From Loripinus fragilis (lineage: Eukaryota > Mollusca > Bivalvia > Lucinida > Lucinidae), in the NCBI GenBank assembly GCA_964019695.1, contig OZ026525.1, forward strand, positions 59,800,253-59,864,252: a DNA stretch of 64,000 nucleotides, given 5' to 3'. The notes beneath the pieces are model-generated. The model was not told where the DNA came from and made no database searches. It saw only the letters and a program-made list of their open reading frames with translations. Positions 1-11,180 of the stretch are shown here, one piece after another (positions within the stretch are counted from its first letter, which is position 1; every line of letters begins with the position of its first letter). The position numbers and the translations under genes were made by a program.

Positions 1-1620
1 AATGCAATGTATCATCATGGAAAAACACTCTAATCAAATTAACGCACCATGATGAAACAAAGAAAAGGGCTCATGACTCACAGATAGTCAGAGCTGAAGA
101 AAACCTCAAGTTGAGTCACGGTAGGTCCAGCTACAGATAAGCATCAGGCACCAACCCACCGATTAAAGCTTTACATCAGAGTCGTCATAGAGTCTGAGGC
201 CTGATCCACCGTCGTTCAATTAAAGAGGAAGCCATAGCTATAAACTGTAATTGGGTTTAAAACTAGGCATGCAGACTGTTGCATGATATCCAAATTATAT
301 CCAGCCCTTATATAACGTTTTACTATCTTTTTGAATTGATCACTAAAATCAGGTTTTCCAACAATACGTTTGAATTTATAAACAAAATCACCATAAAATG
401 TAGGTTCTGATATGCCTTGTTGCAGAAGAGTTTTTAACCCAATGTGTATTTAACAATTAACTCTGAGTGTCTGTGGTAGAATGTTGAAAACGCTTTTCGA
501 ATTTTATGATATCTAAAACCTTGTTTTAATATCTTAGCAGTTAAAAGTAAGTTTCTGTTGTTGAAGTCATCAACATTAGAACACACTCTAGCAAAACCAA
601 CAAGCTGAGAAATATATACACCATAGGAAGGAGAGCGAGGAACATCTCCATTAAGAACTGGGAAATTTACAATTTCAAAATTAAAATCATTCTGTTTATC
701 ATAGATTTAAAAAGAAACTATGCCATTTGTTATTGACAAGTTCAAGCCCCAAAACGGAGCTTCAATATCAGAAGAATTTGCCTTATTTAAAGAAAGTAAG
801 TCTGTAACTATGAACATTTTTTCGATTTTTTTTTTATTTTCTTTTTAAATCATTTGTAAAAGTACAATTAACTTATGTTTTCACAATAAATCTGTTCACT
901 ATAGCTAAAAACTGCACAGAAAAGTGAATTATCTTATAAAAACAGGTGTGTTGGTAATTATTTGCGTCCCTCCAATAATTATAGACAGGTAATTTTACCA
1001 TAAATGCTGTTGTTTTGATACTAATAATTTGTTAAGATTTAAGAAATTGGTAAAAGGTATACCTGAATTTTAGTTTTTTTACTGTGTTCTTGAAAAATAG
1101 AAACATTAGTTCTAAAATTAAAAGTTCAAAGTTACAGATTATGCAGCTTTAACTGAAGTTCAGTGGGATATATCTGACCTACCATTTGTTCAAAATAAGG
1201 ATTATCAATATCAAGTAAGTCATCTAAATATCTGGAGGTTGAGTTGAAAGCTTCAAAAATGTCAGTTTGATTATTGTCTGACAGAGACATCATAAAGTCT
1301 CTCTCATAGCAAAACAAAAACAAATCTGCAACAAGAGGTGCACAATTAGTACCCATTGGTATACCTACAATTTGTCTATATAATTTCGAGCCAAATCTTA
1401 TAAATATATTGTCTAAAAGATAATGGAGCGCATCACACATTTTCTGACATGACCACAATTTTTATCGTTTAGGTTGTTCAGAAGTAAAAAAAAAGTTTTT
1501 TTATCATTACAAGGCAAATAAAGTGATCCCTCTCTGTTAAATGTTTGTTCAATTAATTCTGTTAGTTTTTCTTTGATTAGATTATGAGGCAATGTAGTAT
1601 AGAGAGTAGAGAAATCATAT
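1..1620 (-). pseudogene. 5'-truncated Naiad-type Penelope-like retroelement (copy A)
   Basis: Reverse-transcriptase part of a Penelope-like element. Reading the minus strand from about 1620, it carries the RT palm region with the B motif GIPMGTNCAPLVADLF and the C motif SRYLDDLLDIDN. After an interruption at 787-1152 it continues through FDFEIVNFP-like and GLKTLL-like C-terminal blocks to a stop at 216-218. Positions 1-215 are the 3' untranslated tail, which runs off the window. The same tail occurs at 14620-14900 on the plus strand. The element stops abruptly near 1620 inside RT motif A, so the GIY-YIG part is missing (5' truncation). Small indels break the frame near 460 and 700, so it is not functional. 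In one respect this copy is better preserved than the long copy: it reads through the block that is frameshifted at about 14428 there. Confidence 0.85.
787..1152. mobile_element. TTAA-flanked MITE, copy 1
   Basis: A 358-bp insert (791-1148) flanked by TTAA at 787-790 and 1149-1152. Removing it and one TTAA restores the RT sequence of Naiad copy A exactly as in the uninterrupted copy at 14110-14130. The left end (agtctgtaacta) and the reverse complement of the right end (aatctgtaacttt) form an imperfect terminal inverted repeat. A second copy lies at 60691-61044 and also has TTAA on both sides. TTAA duplications are typical of piggyBac and Kolobok elements; which family mobilised this one is unknown. 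No coding capacity. Confidence 0.85.
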
Positions 1621-1889
1621 AAGTCGTTTTAAAGGCAATTAAAGTGGCCCACCCTTCATTATGGGCTCCTGTAGGTGTTACGTCCCCATTGTTATCATGG
1701 CAACATCACTCAAACAAAGCTTTAAGCATCACCAGAAACGTTTGCTACTTTGGTGACATTAAACTATGGAAACATTTTTGTGATAATATAAAAGCATGTG
1801 AAATTTTGTAATTTTATGTTTTTTTTTTCAATGTCTCTTATGTTATAATTGCTGGAATGCGTTAAGGACCTTTTCTCATATCCGCACTC

Positions 1890-2790
1890 ATATATAAATT
1901 TTGTAAAAATATGTCATTTTGTTCTCAAGATATTGAGCAGAAACGAAATTTTGACTTAAATCAAGGGCCATAACTGTGGTACAAATATGTGAAAAGGATA
2001 GATGTGTAACAATCTAAAGCTGGATGATGTCAATATGAATCCATATATTAAATTTGGTGAAAATCTATCAATTTGTTCTCAAGATATTGAGTGGAAATGA
2101 ATTTGTGACAGATCAACGGACAGACAGGCAGACAAACAGAATAACAGACAACCCAAATCCTATATAGTTCCCTTTTCTATGTGGGACTATGAATATTGAC
2201 AACTTACTGAGTTATTGTGAAATTAGAATATTTAATCTTTGACCTCATCTAAGGGGTCAGGGTTGGGGTAAGACTTTAATCACTGTCATGCTAATTTACA
2301 GGCATTTGGTAATCTTGGCCTATAGTGAGAAGTTGTCAGATATTATAGTTTTGGAGAAATCTGAAGTTTATTCCACAAAAAAGGCCAATATAGCTTTTGC
2401 ATTAGCCTAAACTTAAGTCAATAAAAGGTCATAACTCACCTCTTAATTTAAACTCAAACTCTATTTTATTAGGCTGTACTTTTCTGTAAAATTTGAAGGA
2501 AATTGTTGCATCCCTTCAAAAGATATTCATCGGAAACCACAAATTGACAATTAAGCCAAAATCTACGTGAAATAGGGTCATAACTCAGTCAGAGTTTTGC
2601 GGATTACCCCCTAAATCGAAAATGACCTGTATTTTATTATGCTTGACTCTTCCGTAAAGTTTAAATGAAATTGATTTATCCCTTAAAGAGATATCGCTAG
2701 GAAACCAAAAGTGTGACGCCAACGCCAAAGATGGAGTCATGATCCCTTTGTGTTGTCCTTGCTTCCCGGACAACACAATAATATGGTCAT
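1890..2790. repeat. Dispersed bivalve-type repeats, partly tandem
   Basis: Two blocks of non-coding repeat. At 1900-2190 the phrase 'tgttctcaagatattgag' occurs twice about 150 bp apart, followed by an acgga/cagac-rich end. At about 2420-2705 two related units both run from 'cataactca' through 'tattttatta', '(c/t)cgtaaa-tt', 'atccctt' and 'gata-tc-ggaaacca', about 150 bp apart. The short open frames here are incidental. From 1621 to 1890 nothing is recognisable. Confidence 0.5.
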
Positions 2791-2924
2791 CTATACTGTG
2801 GGTGGGTTGGGGAGTGGAGTTTCCTTTAATCACATAGGTTGTTTGTTTGCTTGATTCTGTATGTCTCTGTCAACAGCTTTTGTTTGTTGTTGTTGTTTTT
2901 TTTTGTTTTGTTTTGTTTTGTTGT

Positions 2925-3228
2925 TTTACATCCCAGTCAACAGCTGGGGTCATTGGGGGAATGTCAGTTCACCTAACCACACTCTTTCCTCAGAAAGCTT
3001 GAACAAGCGATTAACCAGTACTTCATGCACATACTTTGGTTTTTAATTGACAACAAACCTTCTGGAATGAAATCAGCGTAAGGTAGGAGAATGACTGTAG
3101 AAATTATTAGATGATCCATCTCCACGAAAGTATGGGACCAGCCCAAGATCGAACTAGCGACTTTTAGGTTTGCAGTAAAAAAACACGCATCCATAGCCAG
3201 ACACTTTACCAACTGCAATATGTAGCTC
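2925..3228 (-). mobile_element. tRNA-derived SINE, family A
   Basis: Minus-strand SINE. Its 5' tRNA-like head lies at the right end (box-B-like agttcgatcttgg at about 3150) and its body contains the family phrases 'gtatgtgcatgaagtactgg', 'caagctt' and 'gtcccag', also seen at 8972, 10900 and 37230. The tail is at about 2925. It abuts a second minus-strand copy on the right. Confidence 0.75.
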
Positions 3229-3500
3229 GGTCGTCAACAGCTATGGTCATATTGAGATGGTGGGTTAACCTAACCACACTTTTTCCTGGCCAAGCTTGAC
3301 TATAAGCAGTTAAACAGTACTTTGTGCATATAATTTCGCTTGTGACTGACAACAACCCGTCTTGAATCAACAGAAGGGAAAAGAATGGCAGTAGAAATTT
3401 TCTTATGACCAATCTTCACTAAAGTATGGTATCATGAAGGGATCAAACTCACAACGCCTGGATATGCAGCACATTACTGATGACTGCGCTATGCGGCCCA
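3228..3500 (-). mobile_element. tRNA-derived SINE, family A (second, adjacent copy)
   Basis: A second minus-strand family A copy directly next to the previous one. It has the body phrases (cagctatggtcat, ctggccaagcttgac, gactgacaacaac, tcttgaatcaacagaag) and a degenerate tRNA head ending 'gactgcgctatgcggccc' near 3500. Either a head-to-tail pair or one copy inserted next to the other. Confidence 0.7.
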
Positions 3501-3773
3501 GTTAATTAATACAGTAGGGGACACATGTATTGCATAGCAATATGACAAGTCCTTGTTAAAAGAAGTCTACAATGCAACACTTTTACCAAGCTCAATGCTC
3601 AACAACTACTTGTTAATTTTTTGCATTCAATTACTGTCAAGTGTTATCCTTGTTAAGCTTACTAAACCAAGCATGCTTTAACTAGCAAGAGTTAGTTCAA
3701 TACAATAAACATCACCAACAAGCCTTCAAAAACCTAGCATTATTTCACAAAAAAATGTTTACATCTTAACACA

Positions 3774-4703
3774 TATACTGAACAAAAGTGAAAACGCTAC
3801 ATTACAATTTTCTATATTTTGTGAGAAAGTATTGGACAAAAAGTATTTACTAAAAATCAATAATATTTCCCTGACATCCAGCAATCGATTCGTCAACATT
3901 CCACCAATTTGTCTCGCTTGATGTCTGAGTCATGCTCCTTTAAGTGTTAAAAGCTTTATTAATTGAATTTTGCTATTGCGCATGCGCAAATTAAAATTGT
4001 TATGCTTATCAAAATCGATCATAATTGAGTTGCATAAAAACACAAGAAAACTGCTTAATGACTTGAAACAAGCTCAGAAAACAATTTCGAATTTATCAAA
4101 TTTGTAAAAAAATTGAAAATTGTCTCCCTTTGACAAAAACAAATAGGAAAAATTAAATGTTTGGTAATCTTCGATTTATAACGATTTTCTATAATTATCT
4201 TTTGCCAAATGAGGTAGACCTCTCAGCACATTGTTTCTACCATTTCTCGACTAGTAATGTCCTCATACAAAGATGCAACAACACATTGATTTTCCTATGG
4301 AAATTTCTGTGTTAAAATTTCAAACTTGGCAATTGATGAAAAACCCGCTTTTTCAAGATTGCTTTTCTAAATGATCAAAACACTCTTGAGATAAGTCCTT
4401 CACATTTCTGATTGTTACATATCTAGACTACTATTTCATGCAGTCAGATCTCGTAGGTAGTGGATTTCTGAAGGCCTTAACTGTGTGAGATTTCTGTTCA
4501 AATTGGCAACCTGAAAAATCGGACCCCTGTCACATTTGAATGGCTTTCATGTGTTTCCTCGTGACACCATTTGTAAAAATTTTACTGCTATGCATTACCC
4601 AGTAATTGAAAATAAAGGTGCCTTTTCATTTTCATTCATGGTATAATTTTGTATATCGATGGCAAACAATTTAAGTGTAGCATTTTCACTTTTGTTCAGT
4701 ATA
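3774..4703. mobile_element. 930-bp Tc1/mariner-style TIR element, copy 1
   Basis: Both ends carry the same roughly 28-bp inverted repeat: tatactgaacaaaagtgaa on the left, and its reverse complement (with one a/g difference further in) on the right, ending ttgttcagtata. A 929-bp relative lies at 58232-59160 in the same orientation and aligns end to end by eye. Outer bases are TA on both sides, fitting a TA target duplication. No transposase motif was recognised on either strand, so it is probably non-autonomous. 3500-3770 holds nothing recognisable. Confidence 0.8.
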
Positions 4704-5009
4704 TTTGTAAATCGCAACTTAACTCTTTGCCAGCTGGCAATTTTTTGTTGTGTGCTGGGGATCTTTTCAAACATGTTGCACATGATAAGGCCCAACAGAT
4801 TACCAAGCCTGATCTAGATCCAAACTGTTTGACATTTTATTCCTGAAAATATTTTTAAGAAAAGAAATAATATTGAGCAAGAAATGTCACAGTAACGTGA
4901 AGAATTCCCCCAAAGGAATTGATCTAGCATAAGACACATTTGAGGAAAGTTATTTGTAATAAAATCGATATGCTCCAGATAGGAAAAAACTAGAGATGAA
5001 CAAAAATAT

Positions 5010-5935
5010 TAATGTCAAAGTCAATGTGACCAAAATGGTATACACCACTCCGCAATCCTAAGAGAAATCCTAACACCAAATTCGGGATTAGTACCTCAAA
5101 TAATATAGGCAATATGCTTCAGACACAATTATTCTAGAAACTCGGTCATAGAACAAGGCCACAGAGGTCTGAAAATGATCAGTTACATATCATGATCCAA
5201 AGATGCATCCATACACCAACTTTGGGATTTCTACCTCAAATAATTAGGAGATATCCTCCTGACATGATAATTCTAGAAAATAGTCAAGATCAAGGTGACC
5301 CAAAAAAAAATGAGTATGATCAGGAAATACCACAATCACAACCCGCAGACAACCCCATGGCACCACGTGGAAGAGCCACTCAACCATCACGAGACACCAG
5401 GGAAGAAAACTGGATTAGAGGTCATGGTCAAAGTCAAAGTGACCCAAAATGGCCATGCAAAGATGCATTTTCACACCAAATTTGGAATTCCTACCTCAAA
5501 GAATAAAAATGATACGCTCTGGCCACAATAATTCTTAAAACTAGGTCAGAGGTCAAGGTAAGGGTTACAGTGACCCAAAAATGGTATTTGACACTTTGTC
5601 ATCCCAAGATGCATTTACACACCAAATTAAGAATTCCTACCTCAAAGAATATAGGAGATATGCACTAGACTCAACGCAGTTTAAAGAAACTAGGTCAGAG
5701 GTCTAGGTCACAGTCACAGTGACCTACACACCAAATTTGGAATTCCTACCTCAAATAATGTAAGAGATATGCTCCAGACACGATTATTCTAAAAACTAAG
5801 TCAGAGGTCAAGGTCAATGTCATAGTAATCCGAAAATGGTACATGACACTCCCAATCCCAAGATGCATCCACACATTAAATTTGGATTTCCCACCTCAAA
5901 GAATATAGCAGTTATGAACCAGACAAGAAGCAGTA
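5010..5935. repeat. About 130-bp imperfect satellite array
   Basis: Repeated units with the phrases 'aggtca(a)ggtcacagtgaccc', 'atcccaagatgcatccacacacc', 'aaatttgg-attcctacctcaaa' and 'ataggagatatgctccagacac'. About six degenerate units are seen (marker 'cctacctcaaa' near 5088, 5230, 5490, 5637, 5743 and 5890). A Naiad tail interrupts the array at about 5308-5410. The open reading frames across it are by-products of the repeat. 4704-5010 shows only an isolated 'gatctagatccaaactgtttg' motif. Confidence 0.7.
5308..5410 (-). mobile_element. Naiad 3'-tail fragment in the satellite array
   Basis: Reads 'gagtatgatcaggaaatac', 'accacaatcaca' and 'gcaccacg-ggaagagcc', the reverse complement of the last 100 bp of the Naiad 3' tail (compare 15195-15297). 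It splits the 130-bp satellite. Confidence 0.75.
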
Positions 5936-7770
5936 TGGATGGACAGTGCGATTACTATATGCCTACCATATTATTTGGGGGCATAAAATTTTTTAAGTTA
6001 TACTTTTATACTCGAAAATCAATCAAAAACATATAGACTTGATAATTTTAGAGCCATGGAATTGGCACCTGACCGGCAGTGCTTTACATTTACAGACCCA
6101 CATCTGAAAATGTAGACTAATATCCGTATTCATAACTACTGCTACTACTACTGCCACTAAAGCTTCTGTTAGATATGAATTTGAATTTCCAGCCTAGTCT
6201 ATCAGAAAATTAACGTTGGCGTCGCAATCGTTTTTATGACGTAAATACGCGTTGTTGGTATCAGTTTCTTGGCTATATTAAAACGGTACTTGTATTTAAA
6301 CAAAATCTGAAGCTTTTGAAGTCATCACGGAAACGTCTCCGTGCGAAAAACACCCCAGATTTGCACCTAACATATAGTAATACGAGGGGATCGGTGGGGT
6401 TGAAATAGCAAGAAGATAGTGCGTCTAAAAATGAGCTATATTTCCTTTAAAAAAGCAACTACAGCACCCAAAAGATTAAATATATATAGAAACTAGTTAA
6501 CTGTTTGATTTATTTGATTTTTAATAAAATCAAAACATTAAATTGATATAAAAAATATCATCGCACTTTCATAAATATTACTACGCTGACTCGTCGATTT
6601 CCAGAAGCAGACGTGTGGTACGATCGTTTTTTAGCTATACCATGGTAAAAGGTCATATTGAGTTTCCAACCAGTATAGAGCGCAAACTGGTCTGATCACC
6701 TGGGATACTTCTAAATTCAATTTGAAATATTTTCATGGATACCAACAGTATAGCTGCAAACCAGTTTGTACAAATGTGTAGGCTGATCTGTACCTTTGCT
6801 GTCCTCATATAATAAATCTCAGTTTTCTCAGGGGACGATTCGCCGTTCGTCGCACCGTTCACGCGCTACAGAAAAGGAGCACTGTCACTTATTTAAGTAC
6901 TTATGAATTAATATAGTTCAAAATCTGTCCGAAAATGCCTGTTTTGTCGGTGGCTGAGACGTCTGAGTCGTCACTGTTTGCCAAAGTAGATATTTACTGG
7001 TATCAAAGTGTGAAAAGGACGTCATAGCATTGCGGTACACAAGTAGGAATGTGTTTTGCATTTGGTACGGCTTTTGGAAACAGGAAGTCTGCAATACCCG
7101 GGGCAATAAAATGACATCTGGTTAATACCTCAGTACTGACCTTATAATCGTGTAACGTCTCTTAAAATACACATCACCGAAACTGTGTTTAGATCTGTGT
7201 CTACATGTTATTACCCCTTTAGGCACTAATAGATTATTCCATCTGGCTTGATACTTTAAACTTGGGATGGTCTATTGTGTCACGGTATTGAGGTGTCACG
7301 TGTTACAATTTGCGAATCTATTCCTGAAAAATCGTTTTGTCCACTAGTAGGCACACAGTGAAGACCCTGATGAAATCTAGGTCTTTACTGTTTGCCAAAG
7401 TACACGATAAGGAGTTATAGGTATACAAGGGTTGAAACCCAAAATGGAAATTTCGCACACAGCGCAGACCAATAACAAGGTGGTATGTCTGACCAGCAAA
7501 TGCTCAGACTTGCCTGCGCATACGCGCAGTCTGATCAGAGACTTTGCTAGCTTTAATATTCTATGAGTGTTTAAGTTACTGACCAAACATCATTTGGAGC
7601 CGTAAGCTAAAAAGGTGGCTGCATAGGCTCGTTGCATTCACGCCACATTGATGGCGGCAATCTTATGACACGGCTACCGCTCGAGGCAGGGTCAACATAA
7701 GTTGCTGTAAAATAACTAGCAATCCCGTATGGCATAACTGGGGTAATAAAACTGCATTGCATTTTCTTCA
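5936..7770. other. No gene seen; one dispersed repeat
   Basis: No coding sequence is supported. Within it, 7470-7640 (cctgcgcat-cgcgcagtct, ttctatgagtgtttaag, catcatttggag) is related to 52630-52785. The phrase 'actgtttgccaaagta' occurs at about 6977 and 7387, suggesting two pieces of another repeat. Confidence 0.4.
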
Positions 7771-7779
7771 AACAGCAAA

Positions 7780-7970
7780 GGGGGCGCAGTGGCTCGGTGG
7801 TAGAGTGCTTGACTTGAGACCGAGGAGTTGCGGGTCCAAGCTTGCATTGTGTTCTCGATCTTTGCTCAGTACATGATCAACATAGGTTGGCCCATCCCGA
7901 CATAGCTTAATTTTTGACTGGGACGTCACACACACACACACAAAAATCAAACAATACAAAAACAACTATG
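7780..7970 (+). mobile_element. tRNA-derived SINE, family B
   Basis: tRNA-like head 'gcgcagtggctcggtggtag' (box A) with 'gagtgcttgact', then the family B body 'tgctcagtac' and 'cccatcccgacata', ending 'gactgggacgtcac' before a (CA) run at 7929-7943. Matches 19984-20173 and 49387-49572. Box B is degenerate here. Confidence 0.7.
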
Positions 7971-8015
7971 ATTAGACTGGTTTGAATTTGTTTGTGCTAA
8001 TTCTTTACATAACAG

Positions 8016-8215
8016 TCAACATTTTTTTACAGTCATGTCGGGACAATTCCCCGTCATCCCGGCTTGAACCAGTACACAGCAGCGGATAAAGTGTCGAAGT
8101 CTTGCCCAGTGACTGGTGGGTCTCAGACTCTTCTATCCCTTTCTATCCCAAGTTTGTGACGTATATAGGTCACTGCCGCCAGTCTAACGCTCTACCAGCC
8201 AAGTCACTGCCAGGC
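8016..8215 (-). mobile_element. Degenerate tRNA-derived SINE, family B
   Basis: Reverse orientation. 'gtcatgtcgggacaattcc' and 'cggcttgaaccagtac' correspond to the family B body, and 'gctctaccagccaagtcact' is a decayed reverse-complement box A. 8216-8970 holds no gene; 8858-8918 is a weak foldback (agcagtttagatc / gatctacatccaaactgct). Confidence 0.55.
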
Positions 8216-8971
8216 GGCAATGGTTTACAGGCTGGTTTAAACATGTTAAAGTTTTCACTTGGCACAGCTAAATACTGTCTGTCAGTCGCATAGATAATAT
8301 TTGAGAAAAGAGTCAAACGACTTTGACCAGCCGCCTCTATAGATCAGGCAGGCTCGTTACCGCAAAATTCATGATTTTTTTATGCAACAAACGGGTCAGC
8401 CTGCACATCCTTGCCGTCTTAAGATTACTGCTAGTCAAGTCAGTAGAGCGTACGGAAGTTTAGTGAAAATGGGGTGCTAGTTTGAAGGTAGATTTTGTTG
8501 GTGCATTATGCGGCATCTGAATGGGGTCTGACCTGCCCGTAAGATGTTCATCTGCGGTAAAGATTTATAAATAAGGTACTATTTGAACAAAGATTTTTAA
8601 TTAAAAACGATGGGTGTTGTCCCTGATTGATAGTAGACGTACACCGTTTAACCTGGGTTTTCGCTACTAACGGGAATGTACAAAACACATAATCCGGCGA
8701 AACGCAACCAGTGAAGACACAGCTCGACTGTCGCGCGTTGATGCATATGACCTGGGTTGCACTGTTCAATCAGGTCAATCCAGATGTGGTGCGACGAAAC
8801 TATTTAACATCATTCCCGTATTAGCCATTCCTTAATGTAGATATAAGGCTCATCTAGTTTCAAGCAGTTTAGATCCGGAGCCGGACATTTTACGACTCGA
8901 TCTACATCCAAACTGCTTATACATATTAGCAGTTGCCATCTCTTGTGATCTTTACATATTTGTTAATACCA

Positions 8972-9412
8972 GGCCGCTTAGCGCAGTCGGTAACTACGGA
9001 TGCGTGTCTGACTGCAGATCAAGGTGTCAGTGAGTTTGATCCCGGCCCGGTCCGATACTTTAGTGAAGATTGATCATGAAATAAATTAATTTCTACGGTC
9101 ATTCTCCACCATTCCGTTGATTCATTCAAGAAGGTTTTGATGGGGTAGAGAGAGCTGGTTGCTTTGCTTAATTTGTCTTCCTGTTGTCTCGTGGTGGTTG
9201 AGAGGCTCTTCCTCGCGGTGCCACGGGGTTGTCTGCGGTTTGTGATTGTGGTATTTCTTGATCATACTCACTTACTATTTTTGCTGTCAGTGAAAGGCAA
9301 AAGTATGTGCACGAAGTTTTGGTTACCGCTTGTTCAAGCTTTGTTATGTGAACTGAAAACCGACATGATCGTAGCTGCTGACTTGGACGTAAAACAAACA
9401 AAAACAAAAAAC
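8972..9412 (+). mobile_element. SINE family A, split by a Naiad tail
   Basis: The head 'ggccgcttagcgcagtcgg' (box A) and 'gagtttgatcccggcc' (box B) match the intact copy at 37230. The SINE body runs to 'ttcattcaagaagg' at about 9134, is interrupted, and resumes at about 9284 with 'ctgtcagtgaaaggcaaaag' through 'gacttggacgtaaaacaaac'. The uninterrupted copy reads directly from 'caagaaggg' to 'ttgtcagtta'. Confidence 0.85.
9136..9283 (+). mobile_element. Naiad 3'-tail fragment nested in a SINE
   Basis: About 148 bp beginning 'tgatggggtagagagagctg' and ending 'catactcacttactattttt', the common 3' terminus of the Naiad tails. It lies inside SINE family A, so this insertion is younger than that SINE copy. 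Confidence 0.85.
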
Positions 9413-9812
9413 ATAAAACTTTTTGTTAGGATACAACACGCCTCTTATCTTCCATTTATGCCTAATGAAATATCCTGAATTGTACCAGTCCACTTCCGCT
9501 GTTGGGCGGTATTTGTCATGTTTATTCAAATTTTAATAGATAATTATGTTTAGCAAACTATGGCGACCCTGATCAGACGGCGAACCATGCGGCGTCTAAT
9601 CTGGATCAGCACTGTTAGTCAATTTCCCAAAATAAGGGCGGGTTAACCCGGCCTACACAGGCCCTCTAACCTCTTGTTTTCTCCCCTGGAGCATCTAAAC
9701 ACTTTCTTAACCGATGGAACCTTCCTTCTACTTTGTAAGGGATTCTACAAGGTTTTCTGAATTACCGAGACCCCCACCTAATCCTCCCCAATATAAGTTG
9801 GGTGTTCAAAAG

Positions 9813-10095
9813 CATGCGCGGATCCAGAGGGGGGTGACAGGGGATCCGGACCCCCTGAAAAATCACAAAAATATAGGTTTTCTTGAAATTCTCGAAAATT
9901 CTCAAAGCTATGAAGCCAGCATTCAATGTGGACCATAATATGCACGCCAGCGAAACGCCATTTAAATGGCGTTTCGCTGGCGGGCCGACATTGGTCCGCT
10001 TTTAGTGGTATTTGGATCCGCTCTACCAGTCTAAAATTATTTTCAGTGCTGCAGAGTTGGACCCCCTCTGACAAAACTTTCTGGATCCGCGCATG
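9813..10095. mobile_element. TIR element with 5-bp target duplication (copy 1)
   Basis: A perfect 16-bp inverted terminal repeat, catgcgcggatccaga, lies at 9813-9828 and 10080-10095. It is flanked by aaaag at 9808-9812 and 10096-10100. The interior is G/C-run-rich (ggggggtgacaggggatcc) and contains a 38-bp perfect palindrome. A related element with the 'ggatcc(g)cc' end motif and a 5-bp duplication is at 48597-48806. The 5-bp duplication would suit a hAT5-like group; this is inference. Between 9413 and 9813 nothing is assigned apart from a small 'ctgatcagac / gtctaatctggatcag' foldback near 9567-9607. Confidence 0.85.
9945..9982. repeat. 38-bp perfect palindrome
   Basis: Reads cgccagcgaaacgccattt and then its exact reverse complement, with no loop. 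It sits near the middle of the TIR element at 9813-10095 and could be its internal foldback. Confidence 0.95.
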
Positions 10096-10899
10096 AAAAG
10101 AATCAATATATCGATAATCCGATGCAAATCCGACCGGCTCTGATCCGGGGTTACATTATGTTGAATTCGTATCTCGAGCGTGTCCGAGTGTGTAGACCAG
10201 GCGTGTAGAAAAATGTGTTTATTCATACGCGCTAAATGGTCTCTTAAACGTTTTTTCGCATCAAAGGCACCGAATTATGAGGGGTCGAATTTATGTGCCG
10301 ATTAAATGCCCAGTTTGCTTTGGGCCAAAATGTCCCGGACTCGTTTACAAGTCATATTGTTGGTTTTATTTTAGGAGAAACATGCGCTCAGGGTCGTTCT
10401 ACACGCCTGTTTCGAGAGACTCTGATGTATTTAGGCGGCTAGTAGTGAAAGTTTAGCGTACTATCAGACTCATTTTTTTTTCTTTTTATTTATTTTTCAT
10501 ATAACCATTGTACATTCGAACATTACCAAGCCAGTTCTCGACATCTACGAGGATAAAAACTCCCCTGAGTAACAAAACAAGCCTTCGAATATGAAACGCA
10601 TTTACAGGAATTTGCACACATTATTACAAAAACAATAATATGGGGAAATAAAGTAAAAACATGCACGCGTGCACGGCCGATGCATTAATATTGCAGCAAA
10701 GACTGCTATTGGTTTATAAAGCCAATACTTGTTCTGATACACTCGTTATCGGGTATATACGGAAATCTCCGATCAGCAGAAAGTAGTCCCGTAAATATTA
10801 AATTTCACACGGAGCCGTTTCCGTAATGTCAAAAAGACAATTGTCTTTGAAATAGCCAAAAAGTGAAAATGTCAAAAGTTTGATTATTTGTTTGAGAAA

Positions 10900-11180
10900 A
10901 TGCTTTACGTCCCAGTCAACAGCTATCATTATGTAGGGACAGTCAGTCCTTCAACCACATTTTTTCCTAGACAAGCTTGACTAAGTGATTGACCAGTACT
11001 TCGTGTACATACTATGGCTTGTAACTGACAACAAGCTTTCTTGAATCAGCGGAAGGGAAGAGAATGGCCATAAAAATTATTTTATGATCAGTGTCTGCAA
11101 AAGTATGGGACCAGGCTGAGATCAAACTCCGGACTCCTATATCTGCAGTCAGACACTTGACTGCCAGACTAAGGCCCTAG
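10900..11180 (-). mobile_element. tRNA-derived SINE, family A
   Basis: Minus orientation: tail end 'tttacgtcccagtcaacagc', body 'gtacatactatggcttgtaa' and 'cttgaatcagcggaaggga', and a tRNA head decayed to 'ctgcagtcagacacttgact' near 11160. Flanks 10101-10900 and 11181-11930 hold no supported gene. Confidence 0.8.

Noticed and set aside
2585..2833. 82-residue minus-strand open frame
   Set aside because: It lies across a dispersed repeat whose sister unit lacks the frame.
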